From: Sarcina sp051650825
GTDB lineage: Bacteria > Bacillota > Clostridia > Clostridiales > Clostridiaceae
NCBI GenBank assembly: GCA_051650825.1
Contig: JBOFRC010000197.1
Coordinates: forward strand, 15,382 to 79,381
DNA length: 64,000 nucleotides
Direction: 5' to 3'
In this document: positions 1-9,559 of the stretch, one piece after another
Position numbering within the stretch: position 1 is the first letter of the stretch
Layout: each line of letters starts with the position of its first letter
The notes under the pieces: generated by a model
What the model was told of the DNA's origin: nothing
What the model saw: the letters and a program-made list of their open reading frames with translations, nothing else
The model's database searches: none
Translations under genes and position numbers: made by a program

Positions 1-1469
1 GCTATATTTCCACCTTCTGCTGCTTCAGGTGATACATGACCTATAGAAGCTCCTTTTGTTGCACCTGAAAATCTTCCATCAGTAATTAAAGCCACAGACT
101 TATCAAGTCCCATACCAGCTATAGCTGAAGTAGGTGATAACATTTCCCTCATTCCTGGTCCACCTTTTGGTCCTTCATATCTAATTACTACAACATCCCC
201 GCTTATAATTTTTCCAGACATTATAGCTTCTATAGATTCTTCCTCTGAATTAAATACTTTTGCTGGTCCTTCATGCACTAACATTTCTGGCAAAACAGCT
301 GATTTTTTTACAACAGCACCATCTATTGCTAAATTTCCTCTAAGAATTGCTATTCCACCCGTTTCACTATATGGATTTTCTATATTTCTAATTACCTTGT
401 TATCTAAAACTTTAGTATTTTTTATATTTTCCCCCTGAGTATTTCCTGTTACAGTCATAAGAGATAAATCTAATAAATTTTTTTTACTAAGTTCATTCAT
501 AACTGCTGTAACCCCACCTGCGGCATATAAATCTTCTATATGATTCTCGCCAGCAGGCGAAAGCTTACAAAGGTTTGGTACTTTTGAACTAACTTTATTT
601 ATTATCTCTAAATTTATATTAGCTTTAGCCTCATTAGCTATTGCTGTTAAATGAAGTACACTATTACTCGAACATCCAAGTGCCATATCTACAGCTAAAG
701 CATTTGCTATACTACTTTCATTTATAATATCTCTTGGTTTTATATCTTTTTCTATAAGATTCATAATTGCTACTCCAGCCTTCTTCGCAAGTCTTATTCT
801 TTCTGAATACACTGCCGGAATAGTTCCATTACCTGGTAATGCTATACCTAAACTCTCACAAAGACAATTCATGGAATTTGCAGTAAACATTCCTGAACAT
901 GAACCACAAGTTGGGCATGCATTATTTTCTAAATCTAACAATTCTGCTTCTGTAATTTTTCCTGCTTCAAAAGCTCCAACGCCCTCAAAAACATTAGATA
1001 AACTACATTTTTTCTCTTTAAATATTCCAGCAAGCATAGGGCCTCCTGATACTGCAATTGTTGGAATATTAACTCTTAAAGCTCCCATAACACTTCCTGG
1101 CACAATTTTATCGCAATTCGGTACAAGTACAAGCCCATCAAAACTATGTGCATTTACCATACACTCTATAGAATCTGCTATAATTTCTCTTGTAGCTAAT
1201 GAATACTTCATCCCCTTGTGTCCCATAGCTATTCCATCACAAACTCCAATTACAGGAAACACCAATGGTGTTCCACCAGCCATAACTACCCCAGTCTTAA
1301 CAGCTTCAACTATCTTATCTAAATTAATATGCCCTGGAATAATATCATTTTGTGATGTTACAATTCCTATAAGAGGTCTTGAAATCTCCTCTTCTGTAAG
1401 TCCCGAAGCCTTTAACAAAGACCTATGCGGAGCTTTATTCACCCCTAATTTCACTCTATCACTTCTCAA
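1..1469 (-). CDS. ilvD: dihydroxy-acid dehydratase, 3' end cut by window edge
   Basis: Converts 2,3-dihydroxy-3-methyl(valerate/butyrate) to the 2-keto acids of isoleucine and valine synthesis; cytosolic Fe-S enzyme. About 489 codons are visible of a family length near 550, so the C-terminus lies beyond position 1. Seen: cluster cysteine motifs VCDGIAMGH (Cys77), PNCDK (Cys119) and CGSCSGMFTANSM (Cys191), then GNTQGEN and the late YEGPKGGPGMREM motif. The start is TTG at 1467-1469, preceded by TAGGAGTGAG that overlaps the leuB stop (1481); no in-frame ATG gives a better start. It is the last visible gene of the ilvN-cimA-leuCDB-ilvD operon and is translated in tight coupling with leuB. Identification is secure; the TTG start is inferred from the Shine-Dalgarno. 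Confidence 0.95.
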   Translation of the reverse strand, partial: MRSDRVKLGVNKAPHRSLLKASGLTEEEISRPLIGIVTSQNDIIPGHINLDKIVEAVKTGVVMAGGTPLVFPVIGVCDGIAMGHKGMKYSLATREIIADSIECMVNAHSFDGLVLVPNCDKIVPGSVMGALRVNIPTIAVSGGPMLAGIFKEKKCSLSNVFEGVGAFEAGKITEAELLDLENNACPTCGSCSGMFTANSMNCLCESLGIALPGNGTIPAVYSERIRLAKKAGVAIMNLIEKDIKPRDIINESSIANALAVDMALGCSSNSVLHLTAIANEAKANINLEIINKVSSKVPNLCKLSPAGENHIEDLYAAGGVTAVMNELSKKNLLDLSLMTVTGNTQGENIKNTKVLDNKVIRNIENPYSETGGIAILRGNLAIDGAVVKKSAVLPEMLVHEGPAKVFNSEEESIEAIMSGKIISGDVVVIRYEGPKGGPGMREMLSPTSAIAGMGLDKSVALITDGRFSGATKGASIGHVSPEAAEGGNI

Positions 1470-1480
1470 AAAACTCACTC

Positions 1481-2557
1481 CTAAATAGCATCTATAACTA
1501 ATTGTCCCATTTCTCTTGTACCAACTAGATTCATGCCTTTACTATTAATATCACCTGTTCTATAACCCTCTTCTAAAACTTTTATAACTGCATTTTCTAT
1601 ATCTATAGCTTCTGTATCTAATCCAAAACTATATCTAAGCATCATAGCCGCAGATAAAATTGTAGCAAGTGGATTAGCTATTCCTTTTCCTGCTATATCA
1701 GGTGCACTCCCATGAATAGGCTCATACATTCCAAAACTACCATCTCCAAGACTTGCTGATGGTAACATTCCTATTGATCCTGTAATCATTGATGCTTCAT
1801 CTGATAAAATATCTCCAAACATATTATTAGTTAAAATAACATCAAATTGCTTAGGATCTCTAACTAATTGCATAGCTGCATTATCCACATACATATGATT
1901 TACTTCTACATCGGTATAATCTTTACGAACATCTTCTACTACTCGTCTCCAAAGTCTTGAACTTTCTAATATATTAGCTTTATCTACACTAGTAACTTTT
2001 TTCCCTCTTTTCCTTGCAATTTCAAAAGCTGTTTTAGCTATTCTTCTAACTTCTGAACTTGAATACTGCTCTGTATCTCTAGCAACTTCTTCACTTCCAT
2101 TTTTAAGTAATTCTCGTTTTCCAAAATAGATACCACCAGTAAGTTCTCTAACTACACATATATCAATACCATCGCCGATAATACAATCTTTTAGAGGTGA
2201 GGCTTCCTTCAACGGTCCATATAATAATGCTGGTCTTAAATTACAATATAGATTAAGCTCTCCCCTTAACCCTAAAAGAGCTTGCTCTGGTCTAACATTT
2301 CCAGATAAATTATCCCACTTTGGTCCCCCTACAGCGCCTAAAAAAACTGCGTCCATCTTTTTACAAAGTTCTAATGTTTCTTTTGGAAGAGCTGTCTGTC
2401 CATTAGTTTTATCTATTGCACATCCACCAGCTATAGCCTCATGATACTTAAACTCATGACTATATTTTTTTGCTATTTTATCTAAGACCTTTAATGTTTC
2501 ATCAACAACTTCTGGTCCAATACCATCACCTTTAATAACCCCAATATTAAAATTCAT
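1481..2557 (-). CDS. leuB: 3-isopropylmalate dehydrogenase
   Basis: NAD-dependent oxidative decarboxylation of 3-isopropylmalate (leucine pathway); the same enzyme class also serves the citramalate route to 2-ketobutyrate. 358 residues from the chosen ATG, normal for LeuB. Seen: N-terminal GDGIGPEV, LGAVGGPKWD, the substrate-binding RPEQALLGLR, RELTGGIYFG, DKANILESSRLWR and the Mg-binding NMFGDILSDEAS, then GSAPDIAGKGIANP. The longest ORF begins at 2605 inside leuD. The ATG at 2557 follows TAGGGGGCAAGGT and gives the conserved N-terminus, so it is preferred. It lies 10 bases after leuD and 11 before ilvD, in the operon. Confidence 0.96.
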   Translation of the reverse strand: MNFNIGVIKGDGIGPEVVDETLKVLDKIAKKYSHEFKYHEAIAGGCAIDKTNGQTALPKETLELCKKMDAVFLGAVGGPKWDNLSGNVRPEQALLGLRGELNLYCNLRPALLYGPLKEASPLKDCIIGDGIDICVVRELTGGIYFGKRELLKNGSEEVARDTEQYSSSEVRRIAKTAFEIARKRGKKVTSVDKANILESSRLWRRVVEDVRKDYTDVEVNHMYVDNAAMQLVRDPKQFDVILTNNMFGDILSDEASMITGSIGMLPSASLGDGSFGMYEPIHGSAPDIAGKGIANPLATILSAAMMLRYSFGLDTEAIDIENAVIKVLEEGYRTGDINSKGMNLVGTREMGQLVIDAI

Positions 2558-2567
2558 ACCTTGCCCC

Positions 2568-3059
2568 CTATTTAGATTCATTTTTGATTTTTTTAATAAG
2601 TCCACCCTTATTTATTATATTCTGCATAAATTCTGGGAATGGCTCTGCCTGATATTCTTCTCCCTTTGTTATATTCTTTATAACTCCTGTAGAAAAATTC
2701 ACCGATACCTTATCTTTGGCTTCTATTCCCTCTGTAGCTGCTCTGCACTCTAAAATAGGAAGTCCTATATTTATTGAATTTCTATAAAATATCCTAGCAA
2801 ATGTTTTCGCTATAACACAGCTAACCCCACTCGCTTTTATTGCTATCGGAGCATGCTCTCTTGAAGAGCCACAACCAAAATTCTTATCAGCTACAATAAT
2901 ATCTCCTATTTCAACATTACCTATAAATTCCTTATCTATATCCTCCATGCAATGCATAGCTAATTCTTTTTCATCTGAAGTATTTAAATATCTTGCTGGA
3001 ATTATTACGTCCGTATCAACATTATTCCCATATCTAAAAACTTTTCCACAAACCTCCAT
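2568..3059 (-). CDS. leuD: 3-isopropylmalate dehydratase small subunit
   Basis: Swivel-domain subunit of isopropylmalate isomerase; pairs with LeuC to interconvert 2- and 3-isopropylmalate, and citramalate-derived intermediates when fed by CimA. 163 residues, the short clostridial/archaeal-type length rather than the roughly 200 of enterobacteria. Seen: GNNVDTDVIIPARYLN near the N-terminus and the conserved FGCGSSREHAP loop. ATG at 3059 follows AAAAGGGGGATAATACA. Starts 24 bases after leuC; operon partner of leuC and leuB. Confidence 0.96.
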   Translation of the reverse strand: MEVCGKVFRYGNNVDTDVIIPARYLNTSDEKELAMHCMEDIDKEFIGNVEIGDIIVADKNFGCGSSREHAPIAIKASGVSCVIAKTFARIFYRNSINIGLPILECRAATEGIEAKDKVSVNFSTGVIKNITKGEEYQAEPFPEFMQNIINKGGLIKKIKNESK

Positions 3060-3083
3060 TGTATTATCCCCCTTTTATTTATC

Positions 3084-4346
3084 TTATAATTCTTCTGGTG
3101 AAGATATTTTACCTGTTATAGCTGATGCTGCTGCTACTGCTGGACTTGCAAGATATACTTCTGATTCAACATGTCCCATTCTTCCAACAAAATTTCTATT
3201 AGTTGTTGAAATTGCCCTCTCACCTTTTGCTAATATCCCCATATGTCCACCAAGGCAAGGTCCGCAAGTAGGCGTAGAAACTATTGCCCCTGCTTGTACA
3301 AAATCTTTAAGTAACCCTTCTTCCATAGCCTGTAAATATATCTTTTGAGTTCCCGGAATGACTATTGTTCTAACCTGTTTTTTAACTTTTTTTCCTCTTA
3401 AAATACTAGCTGCTTCTCTTAAATCTTCCATTCTTCCATTAGTACAAGAACCTATAACTACTTGATTTACTTCAATATCATCAGTTATCTCATCAATAGT
3501 CTTAGTGTTATCTGGCAAATGTGGAAATGCTATTGTTGGTCTTATAGTATCAAGCTTTATTTCGTATACTTTTGAATATACAGCATCATTATCTGCTTCA
3601 AACTTCTCCCATGTTTTATTAGAATGTTCATTCATATAAGCTATAGTTAAATCGTCAACTGGAAATATACCATTTTTAGCACCTGCTTCTATAGCCATAT
3701 TAGCCATAGTAAATCTTGAATCCATACTAAGATTCAAAAGTCCATCCCCTGTAAATTCCATAGATTTATATAAAGCACCATCAACACCTATCATTCCTAT
3801 GATGTGAAGTATGACATCTTTACCACTTACCCACTTATTTAAATTACCTGTAAGTATAAATTTTATAGCCTTTGGAACTTTAAACCAACATTTTCCTGTA
3901 GCCATTCCTGCTGCCATATCAGTAGAACCTATACCTGTCGAAAAAGCTCCAAGAGCTCCATAAGTACATGTATGAGAATCTGCACCTATAACAATATCAC
4001 CAGCAACCACTAACCCTTTTTCTGGTAATAAACAGTGCTCTACTCCCATTTCTCCTATATCAAAAAAATTATTAACTTTTCTATCTCTCGAAAACTCTCT
4101 AATGCACTTACACTGCTCAGCTGACTTAATATCTTTATTAGGTGTAAAATGATCTGGAACTATAGCAACCTTATCACTATGAAAAACTTTTGTAAGTCCA
4201 AGCTTTTCAAACTCCTTAACTGCAACTGGTGTAGTAATATCATTTCCTAAAACTAAATCTAAATTCGCCTCTATAAGTTGACCTGCTTTTACAGATTCAA
4301 GTCCCGCATGCTTTGCAAGAATCTTTTGTGTCATAGTCATTCCCAT
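3084..4346 (-). CDS. leuC: 3-isopropylmalate dehydratase large subunit
   Basis: Aconitase-fold catalytic subunit carrying a [4Fe-4S] cluster. 420 residues, the shorter archaeal/clostridial LeuC form. Seen: GADSHTCTYGALGAF near residue 121, cluster ligands Cys301 (GSCTNGR), Cys361 and Cys364 (CGPCLGGHMG), and C-terminal NRNFVGRMGH. ATG at 4346 follows AAAGGGGGAGTTTAGTT. Between cimA and leuD, with a 23-base gap to cimA. In this operon it could act on both isopropylmalate and citramalate/erythro-3-methylmalate; whether one LeuCD serves both is inference. Confidence 0.96.
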   Translation of the reverse strand: MGMTMTQKILAKHAGLESVKAGQLIEANLDLVLGNDITTPVAVKEFEKLGLTKVFHSDKVAIVPDHFTPNKDIKSAEQCKCIREFSRDRKVNNFFDIGEMGVEHCLLPEKGLVVAGDIVIGADSHTCTYGALGAFSTGIGSTDMAAGMATGKCWFKVPKAIKFILTGNLNKWVSGKDVILHIIGMIGVDGALYKSMEFTGDGLLNLSMDSRFTMANMAIEAGAKNGIFPVDDLTIAYMNEHSNKTWEKFEADNDAVYSKVYEIKLDTIRPTIAFPHLPDNTKTIDEITDDIEVNQVVIGSCTNGRMEDLREAASILRGKKVKKQVRTIVIPGTQKIYLQAMEEGLLKDFVQAGAIVSTPTCGPCLGGHMGILAKGERAISTTNRNFVGRMGHVESEVYLASPAVAAASAITGKISSPEEL

Positions 4347-4369
4347 AACTAAACTCCCCCTTTAACCCA

Positions 4370-5968
4370 TTAAAAATACTTTTTAACTTTTCTTTCAATA
4401 TCCTTTATTAATCTATATTCAATAGAATCAACTAACGCTATCCAACTTGCTTGTATTATATCTTTTGATACCCCAACAGTTCCCCAAGTTTCTCTTCCAT
4501 CTGTAGATTCTATTAAAACTCTAACTTTTGCATCAGTTGCTAGTTCTGTATCAAGAACTCTAACTTTATAATCAATAAGTCTTACCTTCTTAAGCTCTGG
4601 ATAAAACTCTTCTAGACATTTACGAAGTGCTTTATCTAAAGCATTTACCGGCCCATCACCCTCTGCTGCTGTAATTTTATTTTCACCATCTACTGTAATA
4701 TTAACAAATGCTGTAGAGCTATATTTATTATTCAACTCACTATATTGTTCTCCTATGGTTTTAAAACTTATAAGTTCAAAAAATGGTTCATACTTACCAA
4801 TTATCTTTCTCATAACAAGTTCTATGCTCCCATCTGCTCCTTCAAATTGATAACCTTCATACTCTAATTCTTTTAGTCTTTTTGTAATGAGTTCAACTTC
4901 TTTTGATTCCTTTGAAAGCTCTGGAAATATTTTTTGTATTTCTTTTAAAATTGTTGATTTCCCACTAACTTCCGATATTAAAAATCTTCTGTTATTCCCA
5001 ACTTTACTAGGTTCTATATGTTCATAAGATTTAGAATTTTTAACTACAGCATCTATGTGCATACCACCCTTATGTGCAAATGCACAATTTCCTATATAAG
5101 GCTCTTCATCTCTAACACTAAGATTTGAAATTTCAGCAATAAATCTACCTGTTTTCGTAAGATTATCTATTGATTTTTCACTTTTAAGTTTGTATCCAAG
5201 TTTCAATATAAGCGTTGGAATGATACTACTAAGACAAGCATTCCCACATCTTTCACCTATTCCAAGAAAAGTTCCTTGCACCTGTCTAACACCTGCCTTC
5301 ACCGCCTCTATAGATCCTGCAACAGCCATTGAAATATCGTTATGACAATGTATTCCAAGCTCTATATCTATATCTTCTTTTATCTGATTAATAATGTTAA
5401 ATATATCTGAGCTCAAAGTCCCCCCGTTAGTATCACATAAAACAACTCTAGTAGCTCCTGCTTTTTTAGCTTCCTTTATAACACTCAGTGCATATTCCCT
5501 ATCATTAAAATATCCATCAAAAAAATGTTCCGCATCAAATATTACTTCTCTTCCATTTTCTACAAAAAAACTTATAGTATCTTTTATCATCAGTAAATTT
5601 TCTTCTTTAGTAGTCTTTAAGATTTCTGTAACTTGAAAATCCCAAGCCTTCCCAAATATAACAACCGTATCAGTATTAGCTTCTAAAAGACTCATTAAAT
5701 TTTTATCATCCTTAGCGTTTATATTAGCTCTCCTAGTGCTTCCAAAAGCTACAATTTTAGAATTTTCAAATTTCAACTTTTTTATTCTATTAAAAAACTC
5801 CATATCCTTTGGATTAGACCCAGGATTTCCTGCTTCTATATAATCCACGCCTAACGAATCTAGTGCCTTACAAATCTTAATCTTATCTTCTAAAGAAAAA
5901 CTAATTCCTTGTCCTTGTGCACCATCCCTTAAAGTAGAGTCAAATATTTCTATGCTTTTTATCAACAA
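4370..5968 (-). CDS. cimA: (R)-citramalate synthase
   Basis: Condenses pyruvate and acetyl-CoA to citramalate, the threonine-independent entry to isoleucine synthesis. About 532 residues: an HMGL/LeuA-like TIM barrel opening with FDSTLRDGAQGQG, metal-binding HCHNDISMAVA, GIGERCGNACLSS, and a C-terminal LeuA-type allosteric domain (roughly residues 395-532). The internal KSKSYEHIEP and GNNRRFLISE segments and the overall length match the CimA class of clostridia better than isopropylmalate synthase. The longest ORF starts GTG at 5977, but that codon overlaps the AGGAGG (5977-5982). TTG at 5966-5968 lies 8 bases from the Shine-Dalgarno and is preferred. No separate leuA is in the window, so leucine use of leuCDB needs one elsewhere. 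Confidence 0.9.
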   Translation of the reverse strand: MLIKSIEIFDSTLRDGAQGQGISFSLEDKIKICKALDSLGVDYIEAGNPGSNPKDMEFFNRIKKLKFENSKIVAFGSTRRANINAKDDKNLMSLLEANTDTVVIFGKAWDFQVTEILKTTKEENLLMIKDTISFFVENGREVIFDAEHFFDGYFNDREYALSVIKEAKKAGATRVVLCDTNGGTLSSDIFNIINQIKEDIDIELGIHCHNDISMAVAGSIEAVKAGVRQVQGTFLGIGERCGNACLSSIIPTLILKLGYKLKSEKSIDNLTKTGRFIAEISNLSVRDEEPYIGNCAFAHKGGMHIDAVVKNSKSYEHIEPSKVGNNRRFLISEVSGKSTILKEIQKIFPELSKESKEVELITKRLKELEYEGYQFEGADGSIELVMRKIIGKYEPFFELISFKTIGEQYSELNNKYSSTAFVNITVDGENKITAAEGDGPVNALDKALRKCLEEFYPELKKVRLIDYKVRVLDTELATDAKVRVLIESTDGRETWGTVGVSKDIIQASWIALVDSIEYRLIKDIERKVKKYF

Positions 5969-6002
5969 ATAAATCACCTCCTAAATTTACATGAATATAA
6001 CG

Positions 6003-6524
6003 CTAATATTCCCCTTCGAAATATTCTCCATATTCAGTGATTTCTTTATCGCCCCTTTCCACTGCTGTAAGTCCTGTTCTTACAATTTCTTTAATACCAT
6101 AATCATTCATAAGACTTATTAAAGCAGAAACTTTACTATCATCACCTGTTAATTCTATTGTCAAAGATTCTTTAGCAATATCTACTATTTTACATCTGAA
6201 TATTTTAACTATTTCATTGATATCAGCTCTTTCTCTTGTAGAAGCTTTAACCTTTATTAGAACTAATTCTCTATAGATAGCATTTTCATCTTTGACATTG
6301 ATTATTTTAATAACATCCTCAAGCTTATTTAATTGCTTTATTACCTGTGCAAGAACATCATCTGTTCCTAGTATTGTTATAGTCATCCTTGATATTTCTT
6401 CATCTTGAGTTTTTCCAACAGTAAGGCTATCTATGTTAAACCCTCTTCTTGAAAAAAGACCTGACACTCTACTCAATACACCAAATGAATTTCTAACTAG
6501 TACAGATAAAACATGTCTTTCCAA
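6003..6524 (-). CDS. ilvN: acetolactate synthase small (regulatory) subunit
   Basis: Regulatory subunit of acetohydroxyacid synthase; an ACT domain binds valine for feedback control. 173 residues from the chosen start. Seen: N-terminal ACT domain with NSFGVLSRVSGLFSRRGFNIDSL and the C-terminal small-subunit domain ending in a GLTAVERG-type segment. The longest ORF starts at 6569, but TTG at 6522-6524 sits 8 bases after GGGGG and gives the usual N-terminus (ERHVLSVLVRNS). First gene of the operon, downstream of a promoter and leader hairpin. The large subunit ilvB is not in the window; in relatives it often follows ilvD, which would place it beyond the left edge. Confidence 0.93.
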   Translation of the reverse strand: MERHVLSVLVRNSFGVLSRVSGLFSRRGFNIDSLTVGKTQDEEISRMTITILGTDDVLAQVIKQLNKLEDVIKIINVKDENAIYRELVLIKVKASTRERADINEIVKIFRCKIVDIAKESLTIELTGDDSKVSALISLMNDYGIKEIVRTGLTAVERGDKEITEYGEYFEGEY

Positions 6525-6607
6525 TAAAAATACCCCCTTTTTTAATCTAATCTTTAATTTTATTGCCAAAAATCAATATATATTACACTTTTTACCATTT
6601 GATTATA

Positions 6608-6638
6608 AGAAAAAAGTATAAGTTCCCCAACCTATACT
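6608..6638 (-). terminator. leader (attenuator-like) terminator of the ilv-leu operon
   Basis: On the minus strand a 10-bp stem (AGTATAGGTT / AACTTATACT, with a G-U pair) and GGGG loop is followed at once by TTTTTTCTTAT. It lies between the promoter at 6674-6702 and ilvN (start 6524), so it would stop transcription in the leader unless disrupted. I find no T-box motif and no codon-rich leader peptide around it, so the anti-termination signal is unknown. Confidence 0.75.
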
Positions 6639-6673
6639 GACTATTAGCCTTCATGTTTTTCTATTTGTTAAAG

Positions 6674-6702
6674 ATTTTACTCTTTAAGTTATATATTGTC
6701 AA
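6674..6702 (-). promoter_or_regulatory. promoter of the ilvN-cimA-leuCDB-ilvD operon
   Basis: Minus strand TTGACA (6697-6702), 17-base spacer, TAAAAT (6674-6679), a near-consensus sigma-A promoter. Transcription would begin about 35 bases before the leader hairpin. An AT-rich inverted repeat (AATAAA...TTTATT) abuts the -35 box upstream. Confidence 0.75.
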
Positions 6703-6840
6703 TAAATTTGAATTTTTATTGATAATATATTTTGTAATTTGCATTTTTTATTAAGTAAATGTTAAGTTTTATATAGAATATTTGATAATATGTTAGTATA
6801 TTTATAATTTTCACTTTTTGTTCCTCAAATTACCTTAAAA

Positions 6841-6883
6841 TAAAAGAAAAGTTAGAAATTTTTTAAAACAAAAAATTTCTAAC
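6841..6883 (-). terminator. terminator after ppdK
   Basis: Stem GTTAGAAATTTTTT / AAAAAATTTCTAAC (6851-6883) followed on the minus strand by TTTTCTTTTATTTT. It closes the pfp-ppdK unit 12 bases after the ppdK stop. Confidence 0.85.
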
Positions 6884-6894
6884 CTAAACAAATA

Positions 6895-9525
6895 CTATTT
6901 CTTTATTTTTTTCACGGCTGCTTGTGCACCTGCTAATCTAGCTATTGGTACTCTATATGGTGAACAACTAACATAATCAACTCCTATATTTTCAAAAAAC
7001 TCTATAGAAATACTATTTCCCGCCTGTTCTCCACAAACTCCAATGTTTAAATTTTCATTTTCTTTTCTACCAATTATAGTTGCTAGTTTTATAAGTTCAC
7101 CTACACCCTTTTCATCAATTCTAACAAAAGGACTTTGTTCAAATACATCTTTTTTATAATATTCTTCTAAAAACTTACCAGCATCATCTCGTGAAAACCC
7201 AAAAGTCATCTGAGTCAAATCATTAGTTCCAAATGAGAAAAACTCTGCTTCCTTAGCTATTTCATCAGCTGTAAGGGCTGCTCTTGGTGTTTCTATCATT
7301 GTTCCAATTTTAACTTTAATAGTTTCATTCTTTTCTTTTAAAATTTTATTAATTTCTTTTTGTATTACTTCTTTTACATATATAAATTCTTTCACATCAC
7401 TAACTAAGGGTACCATTATTTTAGGTTCTATACTATAATCATATTTTCTATTTACATAAAGTGCCGCCTCAACTATTGCTCTAGTCTGCATCTCTACAAT
7501 TTCTGGATAAGTTACCCCTAAACGACACCCTCTATGTCCCATCATTGGATTAACTTCATTAAGACTTATTATTGCTTGTTCTATTTGCTCTTTACTAACA
7601 TTTAAATTTTTTGCTAGTTCTTTAATCTCTTTATCCTTAGTAGGTAAAAACTCATGAAGAGGCGGATCTAATAACCTTATAGTACAAGGTCTTTCCATTA
7701 AAACTTCATATATTCCAATAAAATCTTCTTTTTGAATAGGTAATAACTTAGCTAAAGCAACTTTTCTTTGATGAATGTCATTTGCTAGAATCATTTCACG
7801 AACAATTCCTATTTTATCTTTTTCAAAAAACATATGCTCAGTCCTACAAAGCCCTATTCCTTGTGCGCCAAAATGAATTGCCATTTCTGCATCCCTTGGA
7901 GTATCAGCATTAGTTAAAACATCAATATCACGAATTTCATCAGCCCATGACATAAACTTTTCAAAATCATCTGATATTTTAAATGCATCCTTTTCTATAT
8001 CACCTACATATATATTTCCTGTAGTCCCATCTAAAGAAATAACATCTCCTTCATGTAGCATTACCTCTCCTATTTGTACATTTCTGTTCACTATATCGAT
8101 TTTCATTTGTGAACATCCAGATACACAACATTTTCCCATTCCTCTAGCAACAACTGCAGCATGAGAAGTCATTCCCCCTCTTACTGTAAGTATACCTTCA
8201 GATGCTATCATACCTTCAATATCTTCAGGAGATGTTTCTAATCTTAAAAGTACTGTTTTCTCATTTTTCTTTTTCATTTTTTTAGAATCATCGGCTGTAA
8301 AAACTATTTTACCACTTGCAGCTCCTGGTGATGCTGCAAGTCCTGTAGCAATAGGTATTTCCTTAACTAACGCATCCTTATTAAAGCTAGAATGTAATAA
8401 ACCTTTTAATTGCTTAGAATCGACTCTTAATATAGCCTCTTCTTTAGTAATCATTCCTTCATCCACTAAATCTATAGCTATTTTTAATGCTGCTGCTGAA
8501 GTTCTTTTTCCACTTCTAGTTTGCAAGAAATATAATTTACCTCTCTCAACAGTAAACTCCATATCTTGCATATCTCTATAATGATTTTCTAATTTATTAA
8601 CTATATCCTTAAATTGATTATAAAGATCTTTATTTCGTTCTTTTAATTCCTCTATTTTAAGAGGTGTTCTTATACCTGCTACAACATCTTCTCCTTGTGC
8701 ATTTATTAGATATTCTCCATAAATCTCTTTATTTCCATTTGATGGGTTTCTTGAAAAAGCTACTCCTGTTCCTGAATCCTCTCCCATATTTCCAAATACC
8801 ATTTCTTGTATATTAACTGCTGTTCCCCATTCTTTTGGAATATCATTAACCCTTCTATATATAATAGCCCTTGGATTATTCCAAGATTCAAAAACAGCTT
8901 TTATAGCTTCCATCAACTGAACTTTAGGTTCCATAGGAAAATCTTCGCCTACTTCTTTCCTATATATACTTTTAAATTTTATTATTACATCCCTCAAATC
9001 GTTTTCATCAAGCTCAGTATCAAACTCATATCCTTTTTCTTCCTTAACATCATTAAAAACATTTTCAAAAAGACTTCTTTGAACCCCTTTTACAACATCT
9101 GAAAACATCTGAATAAAACGTCTATATGAATCATAAGCAAATCTTCTATTATTTGTTTCACGCCCTAATACTTCGACAACATCATCATTAAGTCCTAAAT
9201 TTAAAATTGTATCCATCATTCCAGGCATAGAAACTCTTGCCCCAGACCTTACTGATACTAATAACGGACTTTTTGCATCAGCAAACTTTTTGCCTGTTTT
9301 ATGCTCTAATATATCTATTGATTCATAAATTTCTTCCTCTATACTTTTATTTAAAATATTTTCATCTTTATAATAACTATTACACGCTTGTGTTGTAATT
9401 GTAAATCCTTGTGGAACCAAAATACCAATTTTCATCATTTCTGCTAAATTTGCACCTTTTCCACCTAAAAGCTCTTTTTTGTTTTCTCCCTCATCATCAA
9501 AAAAATATATAAATTTACTTCCCAT
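6895..9525 (-). CDS. ppdK: pyruvate, phosphate dikinase
   Basis: Reversible PEP + AMP + PPi = pyruvate + ATP + Pi; in clostridia it can make ATP from PEP and PPi. 876 residues, normal length. Seen: N-terminal nucleotide-grasp domain (FDDEGENKKELLGGKGANLAEM, SVRSGARVSMPGMMDT), the central phosphohistidine domain GGMTSHAAVVARGMGKCCVSG with the catalytic His and the regulatory Thr, and the PEP-binding C-terminal barrel (GTMIETPRAAL, EFFSFGTNDLTQ, catalytic Cys in GVCGEQAG). ATG at 9525 follows TTGGAGGGATTATAG. It follows the PPi-dependent phosphofructokinase gene by 34 bases and shares its terminator, pointing to a PPi-economy glycolysis module. Confidence 0.97.
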   Translation of the reverse strand: MGSKFIYFFDDEGENKKELLGGKGANLAEMMKIGILVPQGFTITTQACNSYYKDENILNKSIEEEIYESIDILEHKTGKKFADAKSPLLVSVRSGARVSMPGMMDTILNLGLNDDVVEVLGRETNNRRFAYDSYRRFIQMFSDVVKGVQRSLFENVFNDVKEEKGYEFDTELDENDLRDVIIKFKSIYRKEVGEDFPMEPKVQLMEAIKAVFESWNNPRAIIYRRVNDIPKEWGTAVNIQEMVFGNMGEDSGTGVAFSRNPSNGNKEIYGEYLINAQGEDVVAGIRTPLKIEELKERNKDLYNQFKDIVNKLENHYRDMQDMEFTVERGKLYFLQTRSGKRTSAAALKIAIDLVDEGMITKEEAILRVDSKQLKGLLHSSFNKDALVKEIPIATGLAASPGAASGKIVFTADDSKKMKKKNEKTVLLRLETSPEDIEGMIASEGILTVRGGMTSHAAVVARGMGKCCVSGCSQMKIDIVNRNVQIGEVMLHEGDVISLDGTTGNIYVGDIEKDAFKISDDFEKFMSWADEIRDIDVLTNADTPRDAEMAIHFGAQGIGLCRTEHMFFEKDKIGIVREMILANDIHQRKVALAKLLPIQKEDFIGIYEVLMERPCTIRLLDPPLHEFLPTKDKEIKELAKNLNVSKEQIEQAIISLNEVNPMMGHRGCRLGVTYPEIVEMQTRAIVEAALYVNRKYDYSIEPKIMVPLVSDVKEFIYVKEVIQKEINKILKEKNETIKVKIGTMIETPRAALTADEIAKEAEFFSFGTNDLTQMTFGFSRDDAGKFLEEYYKKDVFEQSPFVRIDEKGVGELIKLATIIGRKENENLNIGVCGEQAGNSISIEFFENIGVDYVSCSPYRVPIARLAGAQAAVKKIKK

Positions 9526-9559
9526 CTATAATCCCTCCAAAAAATTTTTCATTAGTTTA

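Noticed and set aside
871..1488. Open plus-strand frame of 205 codons
   Set aside because: It is the antisense of ilvD; the minus strand carries all IlvD motifs and a ribosome binding site.
6600..6660. Leader peptide ATG AAG GCT in the ilv leader
   Set aside because: No Shine-Dalgarno, and only scattered Leu/Ile codons; not a convincing attenuation peptide.
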